Translations under genes and position numbers: made by a program
The notes under the pieces: model-generated
What the model was told of the DNA's origin: nothing
Databases searched by the model: none
Seen by the model: the letters and a program-made list of their open reading frames with translations, nothing else
Shown here: positions 10,637-22,905 of the stretch, one piece after another
Position numbering within the stretch: position 1 is the stretch's first letter
How the letters are laid out: the number at the start of each line of letters is the position of its first letter
NCBI RefSeq assembly: GCF_963259705.1
Contig: NC_081840.1
Span: 150,261,549 to 150,325,548, forward strand
DNA: 64,000 nucleotides
Reading direction: 5' to 3'
Source: Myotis daubentonii
Lineage: Eukaryota > Chordata > Mammalia > Chiroptera > Vespertilionidae

Positions 10637-10842
10637 ACCACCTGGCTGGCGTGGCTCAGTGGTTGAGCGATGACCTATGAAGCAGGAGGTAAATAATTTG
10701 ATTTCCTGTCAGGGCACATGCCTGGGTTGCAGGCTTGACCCCCAGTAGGGGGCGTGCAGAAGGCAGCAGATAATGATTCTCTTCCATCATTGATGTTTCT
10801 CTCCTTTTCTTTCTGAAGTCAATAAAAACATATTTAAACAAA
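10637..10842 (+). mobile_element. Ves SINE
   Basis: A full tRNA-derived SINE, from 'acctggctggcgtggctcag' through a B-box-like 'atttgatttcc', 'agggcacatgcctgggttgc', 'atcattgatgtttctctcc' and 'aagtcaataaaa'. The flanks share 'taaagggaatg', consistent with a target duplication. Confidence 0.9.
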
Positions 10843-10854
10843 TAAAGGGAATGG

Positions 10855-13550
10855 TTTTCTCCCTGTGATATAGGGGAGACTTGAGCACATGTGTTAGAAG
10901 GGATGGTACCAGAGGGGAGGGGAGAGGAAGGGTCAGGACTGCAGTATAAACAAGTCCCTGCTTTATTTATTCTTTCTGCAATCTGTATTTGTCAATATCT
11001 ATGTTTATATACATCATATTTGTAATATAGCTGTTATGTTCTAACCATGCCCATATTCATGATGCTGAGAGGGTACCACCTGGATATTGAATCATATAAG
11101 AGTCAGAATAGCCAAAGGAAATGTCTTACATGATTAGCTGATGAATTTAATAAATGTCATAACATTTTTTTGAGACAACAACCATCTTGCACACTCCTTG
11201 CCTAAAACATACAAAAGTGCCCTTCAGGATTGATACCTGAGTTGCAGAAACACTAGACAATTCTTTATTTTCATTTTTTTTCCTCAGGGATTAGGTGGTT
11301 CAGGAAGAATTTAAACTAACTCATTGAAACAGTAATCTGTTCTACAAAACTTTTCCTCCTTCCTTCTTCTATAGTTACATAGAAGTGTCATAATCTTTAT
11401 TTATGATATTATCTGTATTATTTTTACTATAAACTTTAGCATTCTAATTCTTTCAAGGGTTTTTCAAGTTTTTTTTGAAAAATAAAGCATCGGGGTAGGT
11501 AAAGTAGTATTCATCTTATGGTTCTATGTGTTGTTCTTTATAATCTGTTATTGTTATTAGGTTCACATAGCTTTTTATTTTCTTAAAAACTATTTTCAGT
11601 AATTTAAATTAGTTCTGAGGGGTGTGATCCTTGGAGAGTAATCTGGCATCTTTGTATGCCAACGGTCTCCCCAGAAAAATTACTTTATAACATGAAACCA
11701 CTTCAAAGCATTTCAGAGATAATAGTAAAAATAACATTGAACAAATAAAATGACAATTATAACTCAATTAGGTAATTTCCTAAATAAACAGTACCCTAAA
11801 AATAACACCTTTCGTCTGGATTTATAATTGGGAAGGTTGTGATTAAATAAAGCAACGTGTTTCTATTTAATTATAATTAATTATAATTTAACTCCATTTA
11901 TTAAAACATCCACAACTCTCCCCCTAACCTTCATAGTATAGACTATTTTCCAGAGCTACACTGTAAGTAATATCATGCTCCCCAAACTTAATAGATCCAC
12001 ACACATACACACCCTATATTTAAGTTAGTCTGAACTAACAGAAGAACAAAAATCTACGCTCCACACTATTTATATAATTAACAGTAAGGGAGAAAGTGGC
12101 AGAATCCCTGTAATTCTAAAAAAAGTAATTCAATGCTGTGGTAACGGAAGTACGGGTGAATCTTGGCAGTCACTCGTAGGAATCTTTAGTTTTTAATTAG
12201 ATCAGTGGACCAGATTAGATACTTATAATGTTTCTTTATTAAATGTTGGAAAATGACAAAGCTAATTTTTACTTGTTTAATTAGAGAGAAGGCAAGATTG
12301 TGTGTGTGTATGTGTGTACACACATGTGATTTGGGGAGGATGGAGCAAAATAAGGGTTTATGGACATATTGCCCTGTTTTGAAGATTCTAATGAATACCA
12401 GGTAGAACTTGTCACTTATATTTGTGTTTTATTAAATGTATGATAAGATGACATGCAAGGTACTGAGTTTGAATCTTTTTTTTTTTTAAATGTGGGTTTT
12501 TTTCAAAGAAACTTGCAAAAACACAGCTTACTCTGAAAAACATTGATAAAGATATTACTCTTCTGTATGGACATAGAACATTTTTTCTTTAGATGCATCT
12601 TAGTGGTCTTTGCTTTTAAACTTTTCATTTTATAGATGACAATGAAGTGTGGAATATTTATAAGCCTGTTCACCTGTTGCCATTTCTGTTATTCTCACTA
12701 TTCTCAGACTGACCATATTCACTCATTCCAACTTCTTTCTAAATTTGAACCTGCACTTACATCAATGATAGATGGATAACAATTCCCATTTTTGTATTTT
12801 CATAGGCCTTACATACTATTGTTTTCTCTTATTATAGATTTGGAACTGGTCATTTAATACAATTGTGTCTCATTTACCGACCTATGAAATGGGCATTATT
12901 CATTCTAATCCATGTGTTTCATAAGAATTTAAAAAAATTGTCACTTCTAAAGTGTTTGGGCTTGAAAAAAATAGGCCCTGCAAATACTGGGGATTCTTTT
13001 TATTAATAAAGGTATAGATACCAACATGAATTTATTGTTCATAGCGGTTCTCAGTTTGATCTTTCATATTGTTTTTCTTGATTAAGTAGAATAAATCACT
13101 GAGAACATTAGAATTTCTGGATATATAGCCATGTTAGTTTTATACTATATAATTTCATTATTTAATTCTGGTCAGTAATTCACGTGCTAATAGTTAAAGC
13201 ATTATCTTGTCTTTCAACAAGTTTTCACTATTATTTCAGCCTCTCTGATAGTCTTAATTATACCATGTGAAATCAGTTTTACATGTTCCAATGAGTAATA
13301 TTTTTCTTTCAAAAATAAACTTAGACATAATTGTTTTATATTAGAATTCATCATCAGAGCATTGCATGTGAAAATAGAGGTGGTTCGGTGCTTTCTCTAC
13401 CTATTCCTCACTGTAGGCTGAACTCTGCCTACAGATATGCATGCTTACCTCATGTTCATGTTATCAAAATTTGGAAAGTCATCAGGTAGAAATTTTCTTT
13501 TCTATCATTATAAAACTTGACCTCAGATAAAAGTAACAGGCTTGGTTGTC
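10855..13550. other. Long AT-rich stretch without recognised repeats
   Basis: About 2.7 kb of AT-rich sequence with no young transposon and no convincing exon. A short TG-rich tract lies at 12300-12325. It could be ordinary intergenic DNA or hold conserved regulatory sequence, which one sequence alone cannot show. Confidence 0.4.
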
Positions 13551-13556
13551 TATATC

Positions 13557-13980
13557 TGCCGGGGTCCAGCCCCAGCGGGTCCAGGGGTCCCCAAAGGTGT
13601 GGACGGAGTCAGCGAAGACTATCCACCCTCTTCCTACGGTGGAGTCCAATCCGTCCCGAGTGTGGGGCGTTTACCTAGGGGTCCCTGTTCGGGCGCCATA
13701 TGCCGGGGTCCAACCCCAGCAGGTCCAGGGGTCCCCAAAGGCGTGGACGGAGTCGGCGAAGAAGGAATGACACGGAGACAGCGTTCAGTTGACCAGCAGC
13801 CTGGCCAGGATCTCCAGCCAGGATCTCCAGCCAAGTTCTGGTCTGGATCTCCAGAGAGGTTCTGCTTCAGATCTCCAGCCAGGTTCTATCTTCTCCACCC
13901 CTTCATTTTAATACATAATAGTGTTGCAAAATCTAATTATGGATACAGGAGAGAATAACTTAATATTGCACACCTTGATT
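13557..13980 (-). mobile_element. Class II endogenous retrovirus, internally deleted, antisense
   Basis: Positions 13681-13698 read gtccctgttcgggcgcca, the reverse complement of the 18-base tRNA-Lys3 primer binding site of lentiviruses and betaretroviruses. Two bases further right an LTR end begins (tgccggggtcc at 13701, read on the minus strand as …ggaccccggca). A second copy of the same LTR end occupies 13557-13618, differing from 13701-13762 at about four positions. On the minus strand the order is LTR, primer site, short leader, then the last 62 bp of another LTR, so nearly the whole interior is gone. The LTR carries 'gatctccagccagg' repeats at about 13808-13885. Its outer edge is uncertain. 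No viral gene remains. Confidence 0.8.
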
Positions 13981-14176
13981 ATTCTCTTTGGTCTTTAATT
14001 ATCAGGCATAATTATTTTTTTCTTCAGATTAAAAATATATTAAAATATTTTATGTGCTGCTTTTCTTATGCATTTTAACCTCCTCACTCTGGTTGTCTGC
14101 AGAGAATGTAACACTCATCATTTGTACCCCTGTTTACTATAGATGTTATGTTCTGATTTTTCTATTTATTGGAGTA
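13981..14176. other. No recognisable feature
   Basis: AT-rich sequence that may include decayed U3 of the neighbouring LTR. Confidence 0.3.
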
Positions 14177-14546
14177 TTAGAGGCCCAGTGCACAAAATTC
14201 GTGTATGGGGGTGGGGGGGGGGTCCTTCAGCCCCGGCTTGTGCCCTCTCCAATCTGGAACCCCTCAGGGGATGTCCAACTGCCAATGATACCCTGGGATC
14301 AGGCCTAAACCGGCAGTCGGACATCCCTCTCACAATCCAGGACCACTCTGCCTGCCTGCCTGATTGCCCCTAACCTCCCTCCCCTGCCAGCCTGGTCTCC
14401 CCTAACCGCCCTCCCCTGCTGGCCTGAATGCCCCTAACTGCCTCTGCCTCAGCCCCTGCCACCATGACTTTGTCTAGAAGGACATCTGGAAGGATGTCCA
14501 GAAGACATCTGGTTTAATTAGCATATTACCTTCATATTAGTATAGA
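14177..14546 (-). mobile_element. Helitron (HeliBat-like), antisense
   Basis: The minus-strand 5' end reads TCTATACTAATATG, with 'taatatgctaatt' further in, and lies at 14546 beside a host T. The 3' end is at 14177 with CTAA and a hairpin 'gtgcacaaaattcgtgta'. The interior has the repeated 'gcccctaac' and 'gcctgcc' units typical of this group. It is non-coding. Confidence 0.85.
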
Positions 14547-15440
14547 TTATTTATCTTGTCATCTTAGTGCTACTAGTAGCCTACACTTATTAGTCCTCAG
14601 TCTTCTAATCCTCATTTTGTATTTATTTATTATAATTTTATTTCTGAGTTTTATGGTTACAATTTATTGTAATGCATAAAATAAAATGTATCTTTTCAAT
14701 GTGTTTCTTTCTAACAGATATATTTTACTATAACTTATTTCTGGTAACGATGGTCCTGGTTATGGCCCCTGTGTAGATGTTTTGGATCTAGCTAGCATAT
14801 GCTCATGACATCATCACAAAAATAATGTCAATCTACTTTCCTTGGCTGTTGATGTATTTTCTTGGTACAACCTTACAGTTTGCCCATGTTATTCTTTGGG
14901 AGGACACCCTGAGAGGTCATTGTCTTAATGTAAGTAGCATCTTCTCATGATAGAAGGAATTGGCACAATAAAACTTCAAGTATGAATGAATCCAATGAGA
15001 AAGAGATGATCCCGGGCCCTTGATCTAAGTGGCATTAATAAAACAAGGCAATTGTTCTTTTTCTCTTTCCTTTGTTGTGAAATATATCACACACAAGAAA
15101 GCATGTAGAAAGTATATCTACATTTGAGAAAGAAATATAAAGTGCTTCAAGAATTTTCCTGTAATCCTTGTATAGAACCACATGAATATTTTATTTCCTT
15201 TCTGTTTTAGTGCCTGATCCCTGATTCATTTCTTAAAGTCAATCTTTAGCTGTACTGGTTTCCAAAAGAACTTTAGAATCTCTTCTTATTTTCCTACTCA
15301 GGGATTCTAACTACCTAGTTAAGGCCGGGACATTTGAATTTTAATCTATTTTTTTCTCTTGATCAGCTCACTCACTCACCATGGCCCACTCCAGTCCTTT
15401 TTATTCCTTTTTAACTCTCCTGACATTTTAATTTAAAAAT
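14547..15440. other. No recognisable feature
   Basis: AT-rich unique sequence without a supported gene or named repeat. Confidence 0.45.
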
Positions 15441-15580
15441 TTTTAAATTAATTTATTATTATTTTATTTTTTATTTTAAAATCTTTATTGTTGAAAGTAT
15501 TGCATATCTCCCCCTTCCTTCCCATTGACCCCTTCTAGCTCACCTCTGCCCCCACCCAAGACTTTCACCACATTTTAAGG
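15441..15580 (-). mobile_element. L1 3' UTR fragment, antisense
   Basis: A T-rich start, then 'aaaatctttattgttgaaag' and a C-rich stretch ending near 'gactttcaccaca'. This is the reverse complement of the L1 3' end, also seen at 16143. Confidence 0.8.
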
Positions 15581-15596
15581 TGAGTTAAGCATTCCT

Positions 15597-15832
15597 TACT
15601 TTTTTTAAAATCCTCATTCAAGGATACTAGTATGTTTATTTATTTTTTTATTTTAGAGAAAGAAAAAGGGAGGGAGAGAAACATCCATGTGGATGAAAGA
15701 GAAATGTCAATTGGTTGCGTTCCGTATGAGCCCCTTACCGGATCAAACCTGAAAGCCAGGCATGTAACCTGAAGGGATTCGAACCCCAAACCAGACAATG
15801 CTCCAACCAATTGAGCCACCTGGCCAGACGAG
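15597..15832 (-). mobile_element. Ves SINE, antisense
   Basis: Read on the minus strand, it has 'ggccaggtggctcaattgg' as head, 'ggggttcgaatcccttcagg' as B box, and a tail with 'catactagtatccttgaatg' before A-rich sequence. The tail type matches the SINE at 962. The flanks share 'agcattcc', consistent with a target duplication. Confidence 0.85.
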
Positions 15833-15839
15833 CATTCCA

Positions 15840-16015
15840 TATTTTGTGTATTTTCTTTAAATCACTGTTAATGCCCTTTCAGACCGTTCTGCATTTACTG
15901 TCTTTGTATATGCGGCATTATTTTCCAGGCAGGGACCCTGTCGTTCAGTTTGCATTATCAGAAGGTGGCACAGAGCCTGGCATGGTGGAGACATTTATCG
16001 AATGTTTGTGAGTGA
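15840..16015 (+). mobile_element. L2 LINE 3' end, sense
   Basis: 'ccaggcagggaccctgtcg', 'cacagagcctggcatgg' and 'agacatttatcgaatgtttg' follow the remembered order of the L2 3' terminus. Confidence 0.65.
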
Positions 16016-16142
16016 TTTCCAGATCAATCACATTTCTTCCCCAAACATCATGTGTTTTTTTCTCTTGTTATAAATAACAGTAAAAGATCTGTGTTTCTAG
16101 TTAATTAGCACTAATTAGAAAATGCTCTTTGAATAAATTTTA

Positions 16143-16476
16143 TTTTATTTTTAAAATTTTTATTGTTGAAAGTATTACACATGTCCCCCTTTTTCCCTCA
16201 TTGACCCTTTCTAGCCTGTCCCTGTCCCCCACCCCAGGCCTTTACCACCCCATTGTCTGTGTCTATGGGTTTTGCATCTATGCATACAAGTTCTTTGGTT
16301 GATCTTTTCCCACCCCCCTCCCCTGCCTACTCTCAGATTCAACCGTCTGTTCCATGCTTCTATGTCTCACAATTTATTTTTTTTGTCATTTTATTTTGTT
16401 CATTAGATTCTACATATGAGTGAGATCATGTGATGCTTATCTTTCTCTGACTGGCTTATTTCGCTTAGCATAATAC
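16143..16476 (-). mobile_element. L1 3' end, antisense
   Basis: The reverse complement of an L1 3' UTR: 'ttattgttgaaagtattac', a C-rich tract, 'catacaagttctttgg', 'gagatcatgtgatgc' and 'ctggcttatttcgc'. A 13-bp target duplication with one mismatch flanks it: tgaataaatttta (16130-16142) and tgaatagatttta (16477-16489). The copy is 5'-truncated to about 330 bp. Confidence 0.9.
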
Positions 16477-16489
16477 TGAATAGATTTTA

Positions 16490-16988
16490 AATTTGAATCT
16501 ATTATAAAAAAATAAATTTTCCTTATCAGTACTTAGTAAAGAATCTTTTTAATGGCTCTTGATCAACATAATCTACATAAAGTGACAAAAAGTGTGCCTA
16601 CATTAGTGGTAGGTTGCATTTCTAAACTGTACGTCCTGTTTCACTCATCTCTCTCATTCTCGCTCTCAGGAGGCGGTGCCGTGGGGGGCTGGACATGACT
16701 AAGGCCTTGCACCTGCACGGAGAGCCGGAACCCTGGACTGCCCCTTGACTGGCTCTGTGATCTTGCTCAAGTTTCTTCACTTCTCTGACTGAAAACACTC
16801 TACTAGAAAGAGTTGTTGTAAGGAGTAAATGAAATAACATATACCACACACTAGAATCACTTAATATTAGCTATTATTTAGATACTAGTAGAGGTGCAAA
16901 TACTTCTGCAACAGATTGGACTCAACACTATTATTTATTTATTTTTTATTATTTATTTATTTTTCTTTATTGGAAATAAGATATCTTA
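16490..16988. other. No recognisable feature
   Basis: Unique-looking sequence with an A/T-rich run near 16930-16970. Positions 16740-16870 ('ctgtgatcttgctcaag') may be a degraded MIR in sense orientation, but this is weak. Confidence 0.35.
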
Positions 16989-17711
16989 TCTCTATGTATA
17001 AGAAGCCAGCTGCTGTAACAGCCATAACAACCTAACGACCAGTTGCTATTATGCCCACTGTAGCCAGTGAACGGGCTGATCAGGAAGGTGGGGTGAGCAG
17101 CCAACCTCGGGGCTTCTACCCCCTGCCAGCCTGACCCTGTTCAGACTCTCCCACCCCGATCAAGAGCTGCACCGGCCAATCTCCCCCTCCCTTCCCCCCA
17201 GCCCCGCCCCTGATCAGCCTGCCCCACCACAATAGGCCCCCACCCCTGGTCACCCCTCCAACCTCAATTGCGGGCGAGGCCGGCAGGCCAACCTCCTGCA
17301 GCCCCTCCCCCCACCCAGTCCCATCCCAGATCAGCCCCTCACCCTGATCAGGGGCAGGGCTGGCCAGCCAACCAACCATGGCCCCTTCCCCAGGCTGCTG
17401 GCCCCTGATTGGCACCCCCCCCACCCCATTCAGGGGCAGGGCTGGACAGCGCACCACTCACAGCCCCTCCCCATGGCTGGCCCCACCCCCAATTGGTCCC
17501 CCAACCCTAATCGGAGACAGAGCCCACTGGCCAATCGTCCATGGCCCCTTTCCCCAGCCAGTCCAGCCCTGTTCAGCCTGATCGGGGTGGGCCAGCCTGT
17601 CAACCTCCTGCCATCTCCTTCTCCCAACAGGCCCAGCCCCAATCTTCCCGGATTGGACCAGGCCACTGGCCAGACCCCACCCATGCACAAATTCGTGCAA
17701 TGGACCTCTAG
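16989..17711 (+). mobile_element. GC-rich Helitron (HeliBat-like)
   Basis: It starts TCTCTATGTATAAGAAGCC after a host A and ends with hairpin 'tgcacaaattcgtgca', then 'atggacctctag' before a host T. The 723-bp element is one of the longest Helitrons in the window. The interior is very C-rich and made of degenerate units with 'cccctgatcagg' and 'ggcagggctgg' words. The many overlapping reading frames here follow from the lack of AT-rich stop codons and are not genes. Confidence 0.85.
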
Positions 17712-19950
17712 TTTTGAATAAAATACACTGTAGTTGTTAACGACAGGTACCTATGTGTTGGTGATTTATATATTTGATGGGTATCAACAGTGTGACTTGT
17801 AACTGCTACTCAATTCTCCTCCCATCCTTCTTTTTTTGGTTGGGTCATCCCACCAATGGGACGGTTTTGCAATGATAAGCTTAAAAGTGTATCATACTTA
17901 GAAAATTGTTACTACTTACAAGTAATGGTAACACTTACTGGTAATAAAAGTTGGAAGCACTGGCTTATGGCACTGTATATCTTTATTTTGAGAAAAATAA
18001 AAAAAGAGAGCATCCCAGCACAGCTAAGTCAGAGGATTTGCACACCACATAGAATCTTTGTCCTCATGCTGCACAGGGGAGAGACTCACTCCACGCCTGC
18101 TGTCATCTCCCTCCACATTCATGTTGAAATGGGCAACCAATGTTTGCTTATATTTTCTTTTTACCGCTAACTTGGTATTTTATTAACCCCCTCTCGCAAA
18201 TTGATTCAGAGTTAACCGAGATTGAAAAAAAAATAATAAAAAACCAGTTTTATGTTTACTTAGCCTTGCAGGGTTATCTAGCAAGAAACTTATGAGACCC
18301 CCTCCCTATCTCCATCTCGGCCATTACTATCATATATAAACGGAAGCATTTTAAAATGATTTATTTTGTATCAGTGTACATCTTACACTATTTTTTTTTT
18401 CTGTCCAACACTGGACAGGGCTTGTATTAACAGGATTTTCAAACCTCTTTTTCTTGCACCACGAGTTCAGGTTTTACCAACGAATATACAAAGAAAACTT
18501 GGCGCGCACTACCCAGTTTAAAAATACGAATACCTAAAGAAAGAGAGATGCCGAAGTTTAAAATAACAGCGTGCAGATTTCTTTATAGAATTTAAAGAAT
18601 GGAAAACACTTGAGAAAATATCAGCAGGCGGGGGCAGGAAGAACAAACGGTAACCAAATTGGTTCCTGTGACAAACCATAACATTTACTTTAAACCATCA
18701 GTGCGCTACTCAGTAAAAGGCAGGCTACCACTCTTTTAATAGATCCCAGGCCTTGTTAAACTCACTGGTCTGCAAGAATTATCCAGGTCAAGAGCAGGTC
18801 AAAAAGTGAAAACCCACGTGAAAGTAAACTTTGAAATATCTGCTTTTGAAGAGCCCCAGCCAACTGTCTCCTCTGCAGTAAATACACTTCCTTTTTGTGT
18901 ACGCTGTTGTTCAGTACACTGTCCCTAAACTACACCCAGGTGACAGAACCCGCACTACACGCTCTACACTTCCTACTAAATGCAGTTCTCACCTCGTCCA
19001 TAGTTTTGAATCTTTCTGAACTTATTTGCTTTCTAGAGCCTCAACACCAAAGCGTTGAACTTGAAGGAAAAGTTGTGGCTCTGCTTTGAGTTGTCGCCTT
19101 GATTTTGTTTGGAAATATCTATGCTCTATTTAAAAGTAGAGCTGTGATTCCCTCAGAGGCAGAGTAAAGAAGCAGGAAGGTGACTCACCGTGGAATTTAT
19201 TTGCCTGGTAAACTGCGTATTAGTCTGGCCTACAATACGCTTGCTCCAGATTTTGTTCAAGTGTAAGGTCATACTGTGAAGCTGTTTTTCATTTTGTTTT
19301 ATATGTGTTAATATAATGCCTTATGAATTACCCTGGAGTTTTTTTCTGACAGCTAAAAAGCATAATCGTTTTTCCTTTTAAGGGGATTGAAAAGCCAAGC
19401 AATTGACTCTCTATTTGAAATGATTTATCTGAGATCCTTTCTCTCACATCTTGCTTTAATGTTTATAGAGAATATTCCTGGAGTTTTCACTGGTAGCGTT
19501 GTATTTATCAAGCTCTTTGCCTCTTAGCCTGTTTCACAAAATTGAGTCCATCTTAGGGTATGATCTTTCTGAGGTTATTGGCAGAACTGCCTGCAGAGTT
19601 AATGGGCACCATCCTATGATTTTGATAGGAAAGGACTTGTCTTTTGAGACTTAAATCAAGTTCTCTTGCTAGAAAAGAATGAGGTCACTTTGCTTTCTTC
19701 CAATGAAATGGTGGCATGGTTTTCCATGCAGTTGACTGTAGATGAAATGTCTGTACACAACAGCTGTCAATTGACAGTATTAATTGTAAAAGATTCAGTG
19801 TCAGTCTCATCTCAACAGGAAGATCCAAAGAAGATCATGAATCACCCCTGAAGAATTTTCCCTGAACACACGCAAAAACAATGAATGCACAAGAACATAG
19901 AAGAATGGTGCCAAGCGATGGTGGTGGTGGTGGAAGGTGGGAGTGATTAG
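17712..19950. other. Unique sequence, almost free of young repeats
   Basis: About 2.2 kb with mixed composition and no transposon that I recognise. It stands out from the repeat-dense neighbours. No exon with coding structure is visible. It is a candidate for conserved non-coding sequence, but only on the basis of low repeat content. Confidence 0.4.
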
Positions 19951-19954
19951 ATAA

Positions 19955-20180
19955 TAACAGCTGACAGTTACTGAGTGCTCACCGTGTACCTGGAATGCTC
20001 CGGGCTCCACAGTGCTGGATTCATTTAATCCCCACAACCTCCATAAAAGGCTGGTACTATTACTGTCCTCATGAGCCACAGAGAGATTAAGGAACTTGCC
20101 CAAGTTACAGAGCTAGTAAGTGCAACAAGAAAGTACAAACCCAGTAATCTGGCTTATAGGCCCATGCTTTTAAACGTAGT
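19955..20180 (-). mobile_element. MIR SINE, antisense
   Basis: It follows the reverse-complement MIR order: 'ttactgagtgctcaccgtgt', 'attcatttaatccccacaac', 'aggaacttgcccaagttac' and 'agagctagtaagtg'. Confidence 0.85.
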
Positions 20181-20199
20181 GCTAAGTGCTCTAAGATTT

Positions 20200-20400
20200 A
20201 AGAGAATTTTAGAAGATTTCAAAGTGAGAAGAAATCACTTCCAATGAGGGTCACTAAGGAAGGCTTTGTGCAGAAGGTCGGGCTTCAGCTGAGGTTGGAG
20301 ACGGAATAGCTGAGTGTAGTTGTATGTGAGTGGGGTCTGTGGCTGCCTCTGTCACCCTGCTTACCAGCCACCTAGCACTGAGCTGGTGCACACCAGGCAA
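20200..20400 (-). mobile_element. L2 fragment, antisense
   Basis: 'gtcactaaggaaggctttg' followed by 'cttcagctgaggttggaga' resembles the antisense L2 text 'ggaaggcttctctgagg…ctgagacctgaagg'. The fragment is diverged. Confidence 0.5.
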
Positions 20401-21229
20401 ATGATGATTAAATATGATCTACATCCTCATTGACTTGATTCTATATTTAACTGGACATAGACTTTTAGGAAACATCCATGGAGTATAAGTGTGCATATGC
20501 ATGTTCTGCTCAAACTTTCCTCTAGTGAAATCTTTTTTAAAAACCCACACGACTCCATTTAATTTTCTGTCTACTCAACATAGTTCTAAGAACTCCAAAG
20601 AACTGGTTGATATTTGTGTCTAGGTCTTTAATATCACTTGTCCTCTTCTTCTTTTATACTCTTCTAGGTCCTTCAAAGTCATAGTTATAAATTTTATTCC
20701 AGATTTTAGATCCTTTATATTTTTTATCCCATTAATACAGTAAATTGCTAGCAATGGAGATTAATAGATGATATGAAAGAGGATGAAGTAACAAAGGAGA
20801 TTCAGATACTCTGTTTAATCTATTTAAATAACACTACATATATCCTTTAGCAATCAATAAGGTTTTTGTTGAAGATCTTTGCCTGCAAGACAGCTTTGTG
20901 ATGGGTATAAAAGAAATATATAAAACAATATTTGATATTTGTTAAAAATTATTTTAGATTAGACACTTGTGTTTTCAAATTCCAACTCTCTTGCTTTCTG
21001 GTGCAATGACAAAAGAAAGATAATTAATTCTTAGAACTTCAGGTTACCCATCCCTCATAAGATTTTTCATGAGAATTCCATAAAATAATATAGTATTTTA
21101 ATATATACATGCTTAGCATGACTCATTGTACATAGAAAGAATTCAATAACTGGTGGTGTCTATAATAGTAATTGTTGTTACTTTTATAAATATGTTGTTA
21201 TTTTTAGTGTTAAAGGAATAAAAAAGAAT
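20401..21229. other. No recognisable feature
   Basis: AT-rich unique sequence. Confidence 0.45.
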
Positions 21230-21234
21230 ACTAT

Positions 21235-21720
21235 AATTATTCTGGTTGGGCCTTCAAGAAGCTTTCAAGGGGAAGGTGGACCTTGAAGACTAAGGGAGAG
21301 AGGAAGGGGAAGCATTTCAACAAGAGAAAGAGCATGACCAAAGGAACAGAGGAGTAAGTCTATCTTCTGTGAAGCCACAGAAGTTGGCCAACTGGGTGAG
21401 AAATGGGAGCATCAGACTCTGCCAGGCAGGCCGCCAGCCAGTGTTAATGGTGCTCTGCCTGAGGTCGGGATATGCAGGGACAGACTTGCATTCTTTCTGA
21501 GCATAAAATGAATAGTTAATTAATGCCTCCTAGGGGGAAGACAGGAGATGCTTAAAGTGGTAATTTAGAAAGGTCTGATCTGGCTGGGATTGTGGGTAGA
21601 CAGGAAGCGGAAGGGGCTCCGGGTAAGAGGGCTTTTGCGCAATCATTTAAAGATGATTTGGTGAGTATCTCACAAAATGAATATGAAACCAGTAAGAATG
21701 TGAGGTGAGGAGACCAGGAA
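21235..21720 (-). mobile_element. L2 fragment, antisense
   Basis: The purine-rich antisense L2 pattern: 'gggccttcaagaagc', 'agaggaaggggaagcatttc', 'agcatgaccaaagg' and 'ggtctgatctggctggg'. It is old and diverged. Confidence 0.5.
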
Positions 21721-22905
21721 CCTGAGAGATGCTGCAAGGAAAAACAAGATGACTTGGAATAGAGAAAAGTTATCAGAAATGGAAAGAAAAAATAAAATAA
21801 CCTAGAAGATTCCGGTTTTTAAAAACAATCTTTAAGCATTCTAACATGTAAAAATGACTGTTTCAAAATATTTTAGTGATCACTGTAAAATGACATTGTC
21901 CTGCATATTTTGCATAATATTGTGATGGCGTAAAAGGTTAACTGGACTGAGAATGTAAGGCTTAATATAAATAACGAGGCCTTCTAAATATTATCAAATC
22001 TTGAACCACATTGTTTACATTGAGTTTTATCATAACTATCTCTCCATTAAGTAAATTACTTTCTGATGTGCCAGGGGAAAACAATCCTTTCATATTAACC
22101 AGATAAAGTAACATCAGGCTGCTTTTGAAATTGTTAACTTTATTATCTCATAACTTATTTTTTTTTCTGGAAAGTAAAACCAAAGAGCAAAGAAAACAAC
22201 AAAAAACCCACCCCTTTTAAGACAATGTAATGATAGTTTTAATCATCTCAAAGGTAGAACTAAGATATTTCAAAGTAGGGCATTAAGATCATTTTAAAAA
22301 TACTGTAAAGGGGAAGGGATCTGTGCTACATTACTCAAGTTGATGTACTTGAAACTTGACCAGGAAAAAGTCACTTTCTCAGAGGGTGGATACATTATTC
22401 ATATTGGGGGTTGTGTAGTCCAGTGTCTTATTTTTAAAAGCTGTAGGTCTCTTATCAATGCCAACGATACTAGGATATTCTGTTTTATCCTATGGTGTTC
22501 AGTTATTTCTACAGCAAACATGATTGCTGAAATAATATGTCTGCCTTCAGTTGCTAATAAAAAAATAATAGGATGAAAGAGTCATGGAAATAAAGCAATA
22601 TAGACATGGCCAACAGTTTAAAATTATTGACTTTTTTTTTTGCCTTATCAAGTCTCTCTTTTTCATTATTTTACTCAGAGACATAGCTTTTAAAGTGTAA
22701 ACTTCTGATCTGACTTCTGAAATGGCTAGTAATTCATAATATTTTAGTTTTAGATGCATACCAGGAAGCAGAATTATCGGGGGGGGGGGAGTATTTTATT
22801 AATATTATTTTGCCAATAAATATATTTTGTGGTCATTTATTTTAGCTTACATATCTTCTTAGATTCTGGATATTTGGTGGATGCTAAGCATCATTTTATA
22901 AACTT
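21721..22905. other. No recognisable feature
   Basis: Unique sequence of about 1.2 kb with a G run at 22779-22788. No named repeat or gene. Confidence 0.45.

Noticed and set aside
13542..13958. 138-codon Pro/Gly-rich frame
   Set aside because: It is antisense to a class II LTR and primer-site leader. The repeats explain the composition.
17116..17721. Cluster of overlapping frames on both strands
   Set aside because: They lie within a GC-rich Helitron where stop codons are rare by composition.
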